Shown in pieces: positions 1 through 8,565 of a stretch of 64,000 nucleotides of DNA; position 1 is the stretch's first letter, and the number at the start of each line of letters is the position of its first letter. The notes under the pieces are model-generated. The model ran no database searches. It saw nothing but the letters and a program-made list of their open reading frames with translations, and had not been told where the DNA came from. The position numbers and the translations under genes were made by a program. Origin of the DNA: a virus. The DNA is taken from IMG/VR virus record IMGVR_UViG_3300023223_000669, positions 119,101 to 183,100 of that record. One strand, given 5' to 3'.

Positions 1-2
1 TT

Positions 3-1373
3 ATCCGTCCTGGTCCGATGGAGTCTAATATGCATACGGCATATCGTAGCGTGAAGAACAAGGGTGAAGCTCCGGAGTATATCCACCCCAAGCTTGAGCC
101 GATCATGGGGCCGACTTTCTCTGCCTTGTTGTATCAAGAACAGGTGATCTATATTTGTCAGCAATTAGCTGGCATGAACTCCGTGGACGCCGATATGGTT
201 CGCAAGGCGATGGGCAAGAAGAAGCCCGAGGACATGCAGAAATGGCAAGATGTATTTGTTGACGGCTGTACTGCTAATGATATTGATCCTGTCACCGCTG
301 AGGAAATTTGGGGTTACATCGAGAAGTTCGCTGGGTATGGTTTCAACAAGTCCCACGGTGTAGGCTACGCCCTTCTGGCGTACGAGACAGCTTATCTCAA
401 GGCCAACTATACCGTGGAGTTCCTGTGTGCTAAATTGCGTCACTCAGATAGTCACCCCGACAAGTTTGCTCAGATGTCTGCTCTGGTTTACGATGGCAAC
501 CTATTTAACATTGAGGTTGTGCCGCCTCGTGTGTCGCAACGCAATAAAGATTTTGCCGTGATTGACGACACGCATATTGCTTTTGGGCTTACAGCTCTTA
601 AGGGCGTGGGCGTGACAGCAGTCAACGATTTAATCAAGATTAGCCGCAAGCATGATACCTTTGAGGGTATACTATGGCATATCATGACCACTAAGACAAA
701 AGTCAATACGGGGGTTTTGATAGCACTCATTCGTGGTGGTGCCTTTGATGATCTTGTTGAACATCGTGTAGAAGCACAAGCACGATTTAAACTTTTGGAC
801 ACCCTTACTGCTAAAGAGCGTGAGACTGTGCAAGAGCTTATACCACATCAGGAAGGTGACGCTGATTGGGTACGTATCATAAGTGCGATTGCCAGTGAAA
901 AGAAAGCCCCGCTGGTTAAAGAGAAGTTTGGTGTCAAGATTCCGAATGCTCGTCGTCGTCCCAAGCTTCGTGAGGCTCTTGGTGAGTTTCATAGGCGAGA
1001 ATTGTTTGACAGCAAAGCACAGCGTATCGCGTGGGAACAACACTACCTAGGGATTTCCCTCAGTGGTAGCGAAGCCGACATTTACAAAGCAGAACACACC
1101 TGTATCGATTTGATCCGCAACAGCTTCCCCGATATGCGTTTTGAGATTGCTGTTTGTGTGGATGCCGTTCGTGAGATTGTGACTCGCAAGGGAGACCCAA
1201 TGGCCTTTGTGACAGCACGCGATAAAACCTATGTTATGGATAACATCGTTGTCTTCCCTAAGACATTCAGTTACTCCAAGAGACTACTGGAAGAAGGCAA
1301 CGTTTTGAAGATTAGGGGGCGGGTTGATGACCGTGGCTCCTTGATTGCTGACCGTGTAGAGAGAATACGATGA
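3..1373 (+). CDS. dnaE: DNA polymerase III alpha subunit (DnaE type), C-terminal part, cut by window edge
   Basis: Replicative DNA polymerase of the bacterial C family. The frame is open to the window's left edge, so the PHP domain and most of the palm lie outside. The visible part begins with RPGPMES, then LLYQEQV, RKAMGKKKPE and EKFAGYGFNKSH, all hallmark blocks of the DnaE palm/fingers region. A helix-hairpin-helix segment (FGLTALKGVGVTAVNDL) follows, and the last ~90 residues look like the OB fold. The stop overlaps the next start by four bases. DnaE polymerases occur in several large phages; a separate DnaQ-like exonuclease at 57254-57856 could supply proofreading (inference). Confidence 0.93.
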   Translation: MRPGPMESNMHTAYRSVKNKGEAPEYIHPKLEPIMGPTFSALLYQEQVIYICQQLAGMNSVDADMVRKAMGKKKPEDMQKWQDVFVDGCTANDIDPVTAEEIWGYIEKFAGYGFNKSHGVGYALLAYETAYLKANYTVEFLCAKLRHSDSHPDKFAQMSALVYDGNLFNIEVVPPRVSQRNKDFAVIDDTHIAFGLTALKGVGVTAVNDLIKISRKHDTFEGILWHIMTTKTKVNTGVLIALIRGGAFDDLVEHRVEAQARFKLLDTLTAKERETVQELIPHQEGDADWVRIISAIASEKKAPLVKEKFGVKIPNARRRPKLREALGEFHRRELFDSKAQRIAWEQHYLGISLSGSEADIYKAEHTCIDLIRNSFPDMRFEIAVCVDAVREIVTRKGDPMAFVTARDKTYVMDNIVVFPKTFSYSKRLLEEGNVLKIRGRVDDRGSLIADRVERIR

Positions 1374-1615
1374 AATACGAATATGATGTTGTAACGTTAG
1401 AGCTTACTGAAGAACAACAACAGGTTATTCAGATGGGGCTTGGCGATATCGAACAGATCAATGCAATGATCTGCGATATCATTAATAAACGTGCTGCGGA
1501 CGGCTGGGAGCCGCTTTACCCGTTTTCTGTGCCGCAAGTGTGGTTTCGTAAAGAGATCAAAGCACGTAGACGCAAAAAAATTACAAAAAAGACACGACAG
1601 TCTGCTAAAAAATGA
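1370..1615 (+). CDS. Small DUF4177-like protein
   Basis: 81 residues of unknown function. The order 'YEYDVVTLEL ... INKRAADGWEPLYPF ... VWFRKE' resembles DUF4177-type proteins, in which a short strand is followed by a 'GWE' turn and a final strand. The C-terminus is strongly basic. It is coupled to dnaE by an ATGA overlap, so it is probably co-transcribed with it. The DUF assignment is by eye. Confidence 0.7.
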   Translation: MKYEYDVVTLELTEEQQQVIQMGLGDIEQINAMICDIINKRAADGWEPLYPFSVPQVWFRKEIKARRRKKITKKTRQSAKK

Positions 1616-1621
1616 TATAAT
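1594..1621 (+). promoter_or_regulatory. Weak candidate sigma70-type promoter
   Basis: A perfect TATAAT (1616-1621) lies just upstream of the sigma-like gene, with ACGACA (4/6 to TTGACA) 16 bases upstream of it. The -10 box is only two bases from the first ATG (1624), so a transcript from here would more naturally serve the ATG at 1681. The poor -35 makes this uncertain. Confidence 0.3.
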
Positions 1622-1623
1622 GT

Positions 1624-2346
1624 ATGATTACGCAGAAGATGATGAAGCACAATATCGTATGGCTAGAAGAGTCCAGCATAATGGTTGATGAGATCTCTGA
1701 GGAAGAGGTTGAGTCTCTCCTGGATGAATATCGTCCTATCGTTACTCGCATTGCTCGATCGGCTTTCTATTCCTCAGCAGCTATTGATGTCAACGACCTT
1801 ATCCGCGTTGGTGAGTTTGCCGTCCTACAAGCTGTCAAAGCCTATGACCCCACCTGTGGTACAACCATTCGCTCTTTTGTGTCTAGAGTTGTACGAAACG
1901 AAATTTTCCATGAAGCCGCCCGCTTCTTGGGAGTGTTTACAGTAGACCACCGAGTCACCAGCCTAGCTGCCAAGGTTAATAAATTACACGCTAAGGGGCA
2001 GAGTGACACGGAGATTGCCGAGGTGCTCAATGCATCCGGCAGTCGCAATTTTGATGCGGACCATGTTCGCGATTTACGTATTGCCTATAGTCGCCGTCAG
2101 CATTCAGCTTTGACAGACGACGATGCTCTCGAAGAGTATTCTGCCGAGGAAAACACAATCCAAGAACTATTGCGGGGAGTTGTGCAAAACCCAATAGAGC
2201 AGACTATTTTAGACGAAAGGATCCTAGGCGATAAATCAGTAAAGGACGTGGCTTGTATCTTATGCCTATCGCAACGTCAAGTATACGATCTGGAAAACCA
2301 ACTCAAAGATCGTATCCGGAAAGCCATTGAAGATGTAACGGAATGA
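1624..2346 (+). CDS. Sigma-70-like RNA polymerase sigma factor
   Basis: A phage sigma factor that would redirect host RNA polymerase. Region 2 is seen at about residues 35-105 (IDVNDLIRVGEFAVLQAVKAYD, then RSFVSRVVRNEIF). A middle helical segment (about 120-155) resembles region 3. Region 4 is at the C-terminus (DKSVKDVACILCLSQRQVY), a helix-turn-helix that would read the -35 box. Start choice is open: 1624 and 1681 (MVDEISEEEV) are both in frame and neither has a good ribosome binding site. A second sigma-like gene is at 52867-53400. Confidence 0.78.
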   Translation: MITQKMMKHNIVWLEESSIMVDEISEEEVESLLDEYRPIVTRIARSAFYSSAAIDVNDLIRVGEFAVLQAVKAYDPTCGTTIRSFVSRVVRNEIFHEAARFLGVFTVDHRVTSLAAKVNKLHAKGQSDTEIAEVLNASGSRNFDADHVRDLRIAYSRRQHSALTDDDALEEYSAEENTIQELLRGVVQNPIEQTILDERILGDKSVKDVACILCLSQRQVYDLENQLKDRIRKAIEDVTE

Positions 2347-4148
2347 ATGAGAAAAAGCGTGTATTGTTTATAGGTGAAGCCAGCAATTTGAGTACTGGCT
2401 TCTCGACCATTTATCGAGAACTATTACCTCGACTGGCAGCTACGGGTAAGTATGAAATCGCAGAGTTCGGATCATATGTTCGCCAAGATGATCCCAAGGT
2501 CCAAGAGTTTATTCAAGGACGCTGGAAGTTCTACGGTGTCATGCCCCTCACCCAGCAAGAAGGACAGGTTTTCAATCAGCCCAGCCCACACCCTAGGGCA
2601 AAGGGACTGAATACCAACCAGTTTGGCGAGTACAAGTTCAATCATGTTGTTGCCGATTTCAAGCCTGATATTGTCATCGATATTCGTGATTGGTGGATGT
2701 TAGAGTATCAAGAGCGAAGCGTGTTTCGTCCATTCTATAAATGGATTGTTATGCCTACTGTTGATGCTGAACCCCAGGCAGAGGAATGGATTCAAACCTA
2801 CGAAAATGCAGAAATGGTTTTGGCCTATTCTGACTATGGTGTTCATGCTCTGCGTCGTCAGAGTCAGTTGACTACCGGGGGACGCCGTAAGATGCGTGTG
2901 TTCCCGAAGGCCATGCGTCCTGGAGTTGATTTGGCTACATTTAAACCAATGGACAAGGCAGAGATTCGTGAACATTGGAATCTCTCTAAAGACAATCCGG
3001 TTATTGGCACGGTTATGCGTAATCAAAGCCGTAAGTTGTACCCTGATTTGATCGATGGTTTCGCTCGCATGCGAGAGAAGTATAAGGGCAATGAAGCGGT
3101 AGACAAGGCTGTTCTTTTGATTCATTCTTCGTGGCCAGATAATCAACATTCATTTGATTATCCGAGACACATTATGCGTCTTGAGTCTTATCCATGGATG
3201 CAGCATGCACAAAAAGGTATTCGAGGCAGCATTCTCCAGACGATCCACTGTCATACATGCAATGAGCCCTCTGTTGCGTTTGCCATGAGCCTGTGGGGTA
3301 AGCCTATCGAAGAAGGTAGAGTCAAGTTGCCATGTCCTCACTGTGGTAAGGTTGATGCTTCACCGCCGAATACTGCCATGGGTTTTTCACGCGAAGATCT
3401 TGCTAAACTGTATAACCTGATGGATCTCTATGTGCAATGTTCCATCTGTGAGGGTGACGGCATGCCCATTCAAGAGGCGAAAGCCTGTGGAGTGCCGACG
3501 CTAGCTACAGACTACACGGCCATGCGTGAGAAAGGAAGATTCCCCGACTACTCGCACTTTGAGGAGCTTGGTTATACTTCTCAGACGTACACTTGTCATA
3601 AGGGCGGCGAAGTGATTGATGTTGGTCGTTATTACTATGAGCCAGAGACCAGTTGTATGCGTGCTCACCCTGATATTGAAGACTTAGCCGACAAGATGTT
3701 TGCCATGATTAGCAATCAGGAGAAGCTGGATAGTCTTGGTGTAGAGGCCCGTACATGTGCCGAAGACAACTATGATTGGAATGTGCTTTGGAAACAATGG
3801 GAGTATGTTCTAGATAACGTTAAAATAAAGGATCGTTTGCAGACGTGGGATAGTCCCATCGCTGAGCACGAAGATATTGCTGCTGTGCCCGTGCCTGCTG
3901 CACTCAGCGATGAGCAATATGTTGAATGGCTCTATCTCAATGTTCTCAAATATCCCTCAGTTGATCCCGAGGGGGCAAAGGTTTGGGTACAGCATCTTGG
4001 ACTTGGTGTAACTCGCGAACAGATCATGCAACAGTTTGTAGCAATTGGTAATCAACAGTCCGATGGTAGCAAGATGCGTGATCAGATTCGTCAACAGGTG
4101 GCTGGTCTTACTATAAATCTACCGAAGCCCAAGCAGGAGTTCGTATAA
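2343..4148 (+). CDS. GT4-type glycosyltransferase with zinc-ribbon insert and DUF4214-like C-terminus
   Basis: A 601-residue GT-B fold glycosyltransferase. The N-terminal Rossmann half starts VLFIGEASNLSTGFSTIYREL. The donor-binding half carries the retaining-GT E-x7-E block near residue 370 (ICEGDGMPIQEAKACGVPTL). Two features are uncommon: paired cysteines CHTC (about 302) and CPHC (about 331) just before the donor motif, suggesting a zinc-ribbon insert, and a C-terminal segment from about 523 (YVEWLYLNVLKYP...) that resembles DUF4214, a domain usually found in secreted or surface proteins. First gene of the glycan island; overlaps the sigma gene by four bases. Confidence 0.83.
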   Translation: MNEKKRVLFIGEASNLSTGFSTIYRELLPRLAATGKYEIAEFGSYVRQDDPKVQEFIQGRWKFYGVMPLTQQEGQVFNQPSPHPRAKGLNTNQFGEYKFNHVVADFKPDIVIDIRDWWMLEYQERSVFRPFYKWIVMPTVDAEPQAEEWIQTYENAEMVLAYSDYGVHALRRQSQLTTGGRRKMRVFPKAMRPGVDLATFKPMDKAEIREHWNLSKDNPVIGTVMRNQSRKLYPDLIDGFARMREKYKGNEAVDKAVLLIHSSWPDNQHSFDYPRHIMRLESYPWMQHAQKGIRGSILQTIHCHTCNEPSVAFAMSLWGKPIEEGRVKLPCPHCGKVDASPPNTAMGFSREDLAKLYNLMDLYVQCSICEGDGMPIQEAKACGVPTLATDYTAMREKGRFPDYSHFEELGYTSQTYTCHKGGEVIDVGRYYYEPETSCMRAHPDIEDLADKMFAMISNQEKLDSLGVEARTCAEDNYDWNVLWKQWEYVLDNVKIKDRLQTWDSPIAEHEDIAAVPVPAALSDEQYVEWLYLNVLKYPSVDPEGAKVWVQHLGLGVTREQIMQQFVAIGNQQSDGSKMRDQIRQQVAGLTINLPKPKQEFV

Positions 4149-5398
4149 TGAAATTACTTTTTGTTGGTCCTCTTTTGGATTTTTCCGGCTTTGCTACGGC
4201 TTCACGTCGCTTCTTACAAGCACTCAACGAGAGCGACCTTGACTTGACGGCCCGTCCTCTACGGTATGATAAGTTGGATGATGGACAAGAGTTCACTCCG
4301 CCGGAATGGCTCGCCTCCCTTTTGAAGAATGATCTTCAAGGGGTTGATATGGCCCTTCAAATGACGACATCGAATACCGAGGCCGTCCCCGTGCCTGGTA
4401 TTTTGAATGGTCTGTATACCTTCTTTGAGACTGATCGTCTGCAACCTTTGTGGGCACAGAAGGCGAACGAGTTTGACTTCATCATTGTACCCTCGCGAAG
4501 CAATGGTGAGACGTTGCTCCGTTCGGGAGTGAATAAGCCTATTTTGTGTGCTGGCCCCCCTTGTGACATAGATGATTTCCAACGTGAACGTCAGCCGTTC
4601 GTCATTGAGCAGGCTGGTGACAGAACGATCTTCTATAATATTTGTCAGTTGAGTGCCAAGAAAGGGATTGATGTTTTGCTACGTGCTTACTATGCCGCAT
4701 TTGTCGGGGCACCCGATGAAGTGTTGCTTGTTCTCAAGACATATGTCAATATGGAGAACCGTCAGCAAGATGAAGAGATTGTTAAGCAGTATATCCAGAA
4801 TATCAAGCAACGTTGTCGTATTCCGGTTCCCCAACATCCTCCCGTGTTGCCATTAGTATATACCATGACGGACGATGAGATCCACGGTTTACATGTTGCT
4901 GGCCATGCGTACGTTTGCTCTAGTCGAGCAGAAGGATGGGGACTTCCCGTGTTTGATGCTTTGGCTCACGGTAAGACGGTCATCACCCACAATGCTGGTG
5001 GCTTGGCAGACTTCGTAACCCCAGAGAATTCGCTGCTCTATCAAGGCATGCCAACGTTCTTCTTTGATATGCCGCATCCTGATCCTGGTCTTTTTACTGG
5101 TGTTGAACAGTGCTTCGAGCCTTCGCCAGCACACTTAGCCCTCAATATGCGTAGGTTCCATCTACTCAGACGTGGTGCTGATGCTGGCGAGCTTGACGAA
5201 ACAATGCAGGCCGAATGGGCATCTGTACTGACGCGTCGTGAAAATGCTAAGCTTGTTGGCCAGAAGTTTGATTACCGTGCTATTGGTAAGCGTATTGTTG
5301 GTCAGCTAGAATCACTATTCGCCTCATGGAAAGAAACTGGTACAGCTATCTACACTCCGACAAATGATGAGAAACCTTCTCTGGAGGATTCGCTATGA
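4148..5398 (+). CDS. GT4-type glycosyltransferase
   Basis: 416 residues, GT-B fold. The N-terminus (LLFVGPLLDFSGFATASRRFL) is the acceptor-side Rossmann start. The donor block near residue 258 reads CSSRAEGWGLPVFDALAHGK, with the two acidic residues of retaining family-4 enzymes. The start ATG overlaps the previous stop by one base and has AGGAG eight bases upstream. It resembles the first half of the preceding gene (same GF[S/A]T motif after the first strand), so the two are probably related. Donor and acceptor are unknown. Confidence 0.85.
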   Translation: MKLLFVGPLLDFSGFATASRRFLQALNESDLDLTARPLRYDKLDDGQEFTPPEWLASLLKNDLQGVDMALQMTTSNTEAVPVPGILNGLYTFFETDRLQPLWAQKANEFDFIIVPSRSNGETLLRSGVNKPILCAGPPCDIDDFQRERQPFVIEQAGDRTIFYNICQLSAKKGIDVLLRAYYAAFVGAPDEVLLVLKTYVNMENRQQDEEIVKQYIQNIKQRCRIPVPQHPPVLPLVYTMTDDEIHGLHVAGHAYVCSSRAEGWGLPVFDALAHGKTVITHNAGGLADFVTPENSLLYQGMPTFFFDMPHPDPGLFTGVEQCFEPSPAHLALNMRRFHLLRRGADAGELDETMQAEWASVLTRRENAKLVGQKFDYRAIGKRIVGQLESLFASWKETGTAIYTPTNDEKPSLEDSL

Positions 5399-6534
5399 AC
5401 CAACAGCAAATCTATTACGAGCCGCAGATGCAATCGATTGCGGAGCGTGTCAATCAGCCGCCGCGTATTGTACAATGTATCCAAATGCACAACGAGGAGC
5501 AATTTGCCCCGTTGGTGCTGGCATCTATCTATGATGAGGTAGATCGTATTATTGTGATCGAGGGTGCCGTTGAGAACCGTCCGAACGCAACACAAGATGG
5601 ACACTCCACCGACAATACGTTGTCGGTGATTAAGAAATTCAAAGAAGAAAATGATCCAGACAATAAGATCCTGCTGGTCTCTATCCCCAAGTTTTGGAAA
5701 AACCTGGAGGAAATGAAACAGGTATTCCTTGATATGAGTATTCCGGGCGACTGGATCTTGATCAATGATGCAGACGAATTTTATAAGCCGTCTGATATCA
5801 GACGACTTAGGAAAGCTATTGAGCTTGAGCCGCACGCCTGCGAGTTTGTTCCGAACTTCCTGCACTTCTATCGTGACTGCTGGCATGTGGCCGTTCCTGG
5901 TCCCGAGTGGCAACCACAACATCAGCGGGTATTCAAATATGTACGCGGCATGATATACAATAGTCATCCGGTCGTTACTGACCCTGCGGGACATTGCACA
6001 TATTTCTCACCACATTATCAACAGCGTAGGGTAATGCTTAATGATTTCTTTATTTACCACTATGGTTATGCCCGTTCCAATATGGACGAAATCATGAGGG
6101 CGAAACAAGAATATTACAAGGGTGAGCTTGCGAAGCACGATGGGGCCGACAAGAAGTTTGATCAGAAAGTCAAGGACTGGTTTGATGGTACGGAACCACT
6201 ACTGAGGTTCGATGGAGAACATCCTCAAATCATTCAGGATCATTATCATGTGGCAAATAAGGTTGTGCCCAGAAATGTTCCTACCCTATGGCGGGACGAT
6301 CCTTTTTATAGTAAGGTGCTCAGGAATGAGCCCTATGGAAATATTTATTTGTGTATGACGCAGCAAGCAACGCCGCACATGCAACTGTATCACAACGGTA
6401 TGACTATTGAAAATGGTCTTGAAACAGAAGGCGATGTTCCTGTGGTACAGATGTCGATGGAAGAATATAAACAGGCCCTACAGTCTGGTGGCCTAGAAGG
6501 TTTTGGCTGTGGTAACCCCGCAGTCTCATGTTAG
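5395..6534 (+). CDS. GT2-like (GT-A fold) glycosyltransferase
   Basis: 379 residues. The N-terminal part (IVQCIQMHNEEQFAPLVLASI) resembles GT2-like proteins that begin with a 'NEE' loop. A DxD-type metal motif is seen near residue 124 (INDADEFYKP). The last 80 residues are less familiar. A clear GGAGG site lies seven bases upstream of the ATG, and the gene overlaps the previous one by four bases. Substrate unknown. Confidence 0.78.
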   Translation: MNQQQIYYEPQMQSIAERVNQPPRIVQCIQMHNEEQFAPLVLASIYDEVDRIIVIEGAVENRPNATQDGHSTDNTLSVIKKFKEENDPDNKILLVSIPKFWKNLEEMKQVFLDMSIPGDWILINDADEFYKPSDIRRLRKAIELEPHACEFVPNFLHFYRDCWHVAVPGPEWQPQHQRVFKYVRGMIYNSHPVVTDPAGHCTYFSPHYQQRRVMLNDFFIYHYGYARSNMDEIMRAKQEYYKGELAKHDGADKKFDQKVKDWFDGTEPLLRFDGEHPQIIQDHYHVANKVVPRNVPTLWRDDPFYSKVLRNEPYGNIYLCMTQQATPHMQLYHNGMTIENGLETEGDVPVVQMSMEEYKQALQSGGLEGFGCGNPAVSC

Positions 6535-6544
6535 GAGAAAAATT

Positions 6545-6919
6545 ATGAGTTTTGCAACAGATTATATAACAGCGTATAGATTACTACGTCATGGCGACGT
6601 TCCCGACGATATTGGCAGAGCCTTAGGCTATGAAGACAAAGATATTCTGCTTCGTCTACGTGCCCGCTTTGGTCGTGTGAGTCTTCGTGAGGCGGTTGAT
6701 AAAAGTCGAGTTCGAATTTTTGGTCGCATTAAAGCTGCTATTTATGCTGTTAAGATGGTCAAAGAAATGAGACGACAAAAAGTTCTGATTACCAATATGC
6801 TTGGTCTTGAACAAGAGCCTGATGGCATTAGAGAGATTCATAAAAAATCCATCAATTTATTCCCTATTACGGTGCATCGCACAGTAGTTCAAATGCGTGA
6901 ACCCAAGGAAGATGCCTAG
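6545..6919 (+). CDS. Unknown protein, 124 residues
   Basis: The chosen ATG has AGGAG seven bases upstream; an earlier in-frame ATG at 6503 lies inside the previous gene and lacks a site. The protein is helical and basic in the middle (FGRIKAAIYAVKMVKEMRRQK). No domain recognised. It sits between two glycosyltransferase genes and overlaps the next. Confidence 0.7.
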   Translation: MSFATDYITAYRLLRHGDVPDDIGRALGYEDKDILLRLRARFGRVSLREAVDKSRVRIFGRIKAAIYAVKMVKEMRRQKVLITNMLGLEQEPDGIREIHKKSINLFPITVHRTVVQMREPKEDA

Positions 6920-7772
6920 ACTCAGTTACTTGGTTTCAACTTATGATTCTGGCCAATTTCTAGACGGTCACATTGCCGATCTCATTGACCATCAAACAGA
7001 TGGAGACTTTGAGATCGTAATAGTTAACCCGGCTTCGCCGGGCATTGATGGCCTCATTGCTGAGAAGTGGGCTCACGCGGATCCCCGCGTGAAGTATATC
7101 TACCATCACGAGAGAGAACCGTATGGAACCTCCTGGCTGCGAGCATGGCGAGCAGCCAGGGCTCCACTCGTGATGAACTCTAACACCGACGATTTCCATG
7201 AGCCCCGTACGACTGAATTAGTCCATAAGCACATGCGTCTGGCAACCAGCCCGATGCATACAGGTTCTAAGATCGGCTTTGGCTATGGTGGTATCACTGT
7301 GACAGACGCGAAGGTTCGTGCGACAGGAAGAGGCTTAAAACCTCCATTCAATTTTGAGGTCATGTCGTATGAGTGTCACGCTGGCCCGCAGGTTATCTGG
7401 CGAAACGACAAGCAATTCATTGATGATCTTGACTGGAATCTGATGCAAGAGCGTAGTGAGAGCTACAAGTCGGCATTTGACTACTGGCTTTGGCTGTACT
7501 TCATGAGTAAGGGGTATCGTGGCTATGTGATTCCTGAGTATCTTACGATTTACCGGCAACGTCCCGATTCTATTGAGAATCGAAATAAATGGGCTAATAA
7601 TTGGGAAACTTATGCTGCCATCAGTGAGTTTTTCGGTCATAATTTCGATGGCAAATTGACACATGCACAGGAGTTTAGGGATTTCGACGCTCTACCTCCG
7701 CGAGACGCATGGGTTGCTACAATGCAAGCAGGCGAACAATGGGAAAAATCAGAGATAGATGGTATAGGTTAG
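6912..7772 (+). CDS. GT2 family glycosyltransferase
   Basis: About 286 residues. Classic GT-A start (LSYLVSTYDSGQFLDGHIADL), then DFEIVIVNPASPG, and the DxD equivalent MNSNTDDFHEPR near residue 95. The tail has FDYWLWLYFMSKGYRGYVIPE, typical of GT2 acceptor regions. A GTG at 6897 would add five residues. Three perfect hairpins (7028-7042, 7073-7092, 7132-7160) fall in its first third. Confidence 0.83.
   Translation: MPRLSYLVSTYDSGQFLDGHIADLIDHQTDGDFEIVIVNPASPGIDGLIAEKWAHADPRVKYIYHHEREPYGTSWLRAWRAARAPLVMNSNTDDFHEPRTTELVHKHMRLATSPMHTGSKIGFGYGGITVTDAKVRATGRGLKPPFNFEVMSYECHAGPQVIWRNDKQFIDDLDWNLMQERSESYKSAFDYWLWLYFMSKGYRGYVIPEYLTIYRQRPDSIENRNKWANNWETYAAISEFFGHNFDGKLTHAQEFRDFDALPPRDAWVATMQAGEQWEKSEIDGIG
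7028..7160. repeat. Cluster of three perfect inverted repeats inside the GT2 gene
   Basis: Stem 6 bp/loop 3 (7028-7042), stem 8 bp/loop 4 (7073-7092) and stem 9 bp/loop 11 (7132-7160), all perfect and within 133 bases of coding sequence. No T-run follows any of them, so they do not look like intrinsic terminators. Confidence 0.6.
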
Positions 7773-8200
7773 TTGCTGGCGGTCTTTTGCAGGCCAAGAA
7801 GCGTTTAGCTACTAAATTAGCTAGACAGATTGAGATTACAGCAGAACATGCAGCCCAATGGAGGATTGTCCAGAGACAATTCATCGCCCTGAAAGATGAT
7901 ATGAAAAAGATCCTTGCAGACAGAGACGATCAAATCGTTATTCTGAAAGAACATGTTAAGGCTGCCAAAGAGGGTCGAACAGATGACGTTGAGACAGCCA
8001 AGGACATTATCCGTGAACGCATGGGTATGGATCCAGACGCTCCTGGTAAGATGGACATATTACGAAAGCAGCTTCGCCAAGAGTGTGCCTATGTGATGTA
8101 TCTAGAAGACAATCTTGAGGATGGATTGACAGAGTTTAATGACATACCGAAAGAAGAACGTAAAGTCTATTTTGAGCGTGTAGATGAGCGGGCACGATGA
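7739..8200 (+). CDS. Coiled-coil protein of unknown function
   Basis: 153 residues from the ATG at 7739 (MGKIRDRWYRLVAGG); this start overlaps the previous gene's 3' end by 34 bases. Long charged helices (ILADRDDQIVILKEHVKAAKEG) suggest a coiled coil. No enzyme motif. The stop overlaps the cupin start by four bases. Confidence 0.7.
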   Translation: MGKIRDRWYRLVAGGLLQAKKRLATKLARQIEITAEHAAQWRIVQRQFIALKDDMKKILADRDDQIVILKEHVKAAKEGRTDDVETAKDIIRERMGMDPDAPGKMDILRKQLRQECAYVMYLEDNLEDGLTEFNDIPKEERKVYFERVDERAR

Positions 8201-8565
8201 GCAAACAACGTATTGTGTCGCAGTCTTGGGGACGTGAGCGAGTCTTAGAAGAGAATGACAAGTATGTCCTTAAGATATTGGAAGTCGATCCTGGTCATCG
8301 ACTGAGCCTGCAATTCCATGACCGTCAAAGACTTACATTGTATTGTCTTTACGGTCATGGGACGCTCTTTTTGACCAACGACCAACACGATAGCGAAAGA
8401 TCCCTGCTGCCGGGGCGTTACGAAACAATCGAACCCGGCACCATCCACAGTCTTGAATCATCAGGAACGGCCCCCTGTATTGTGATGCAGATTTCGTGTG
8501 CAACAGCAAACGACACCACCATCTTAGACGTTGGCAGGTTCCTCGACCCCTTTAGCAATGATTAA
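8197..8565 (+). CDS. Cupin, mannose-6-phosphate isomerase type II-like
   Basis: 122-residue single-domain cupin. The order RPWG-like 'QSWGRERVLEENDKYVLKIL', 'PGHRLSLQFHDRQR', 'GHGTLFL', 'PGTIHSLES' matches the C-terminal isomerase cupin of bifunctional mannose-6-phosphate isomerase/GDP-mannose pyrophosphorylases, with a possible metal set in HRLSLQFH and the later His. If active it would provide mannose-6-phosphate from fructose-6-phosphate, feeding the GDP-mannose/GDP-fucose genes at 25616 and 27160. A simple sugar-binding cupin is the alternative. Confidence 0.75.
   Translation: MSKQRIVSQSWGRERVLEENDKYVLKILEVDPGHRLSLQFHDRQRLTLYCLYGHGTLFLTNDQHDSERSLLPGRYETIEPGTIHSLESSGTAPCIVMQISCATANDTTILDVGRFLDPFSND

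Noticed and set aside
672-1043. Antisense open frames within dnaE and similar long antisense frames elsewhere
   Set aside because: They lie opposite well-supported genes, have no domain matches and no start signals; shadows of the coding strand.
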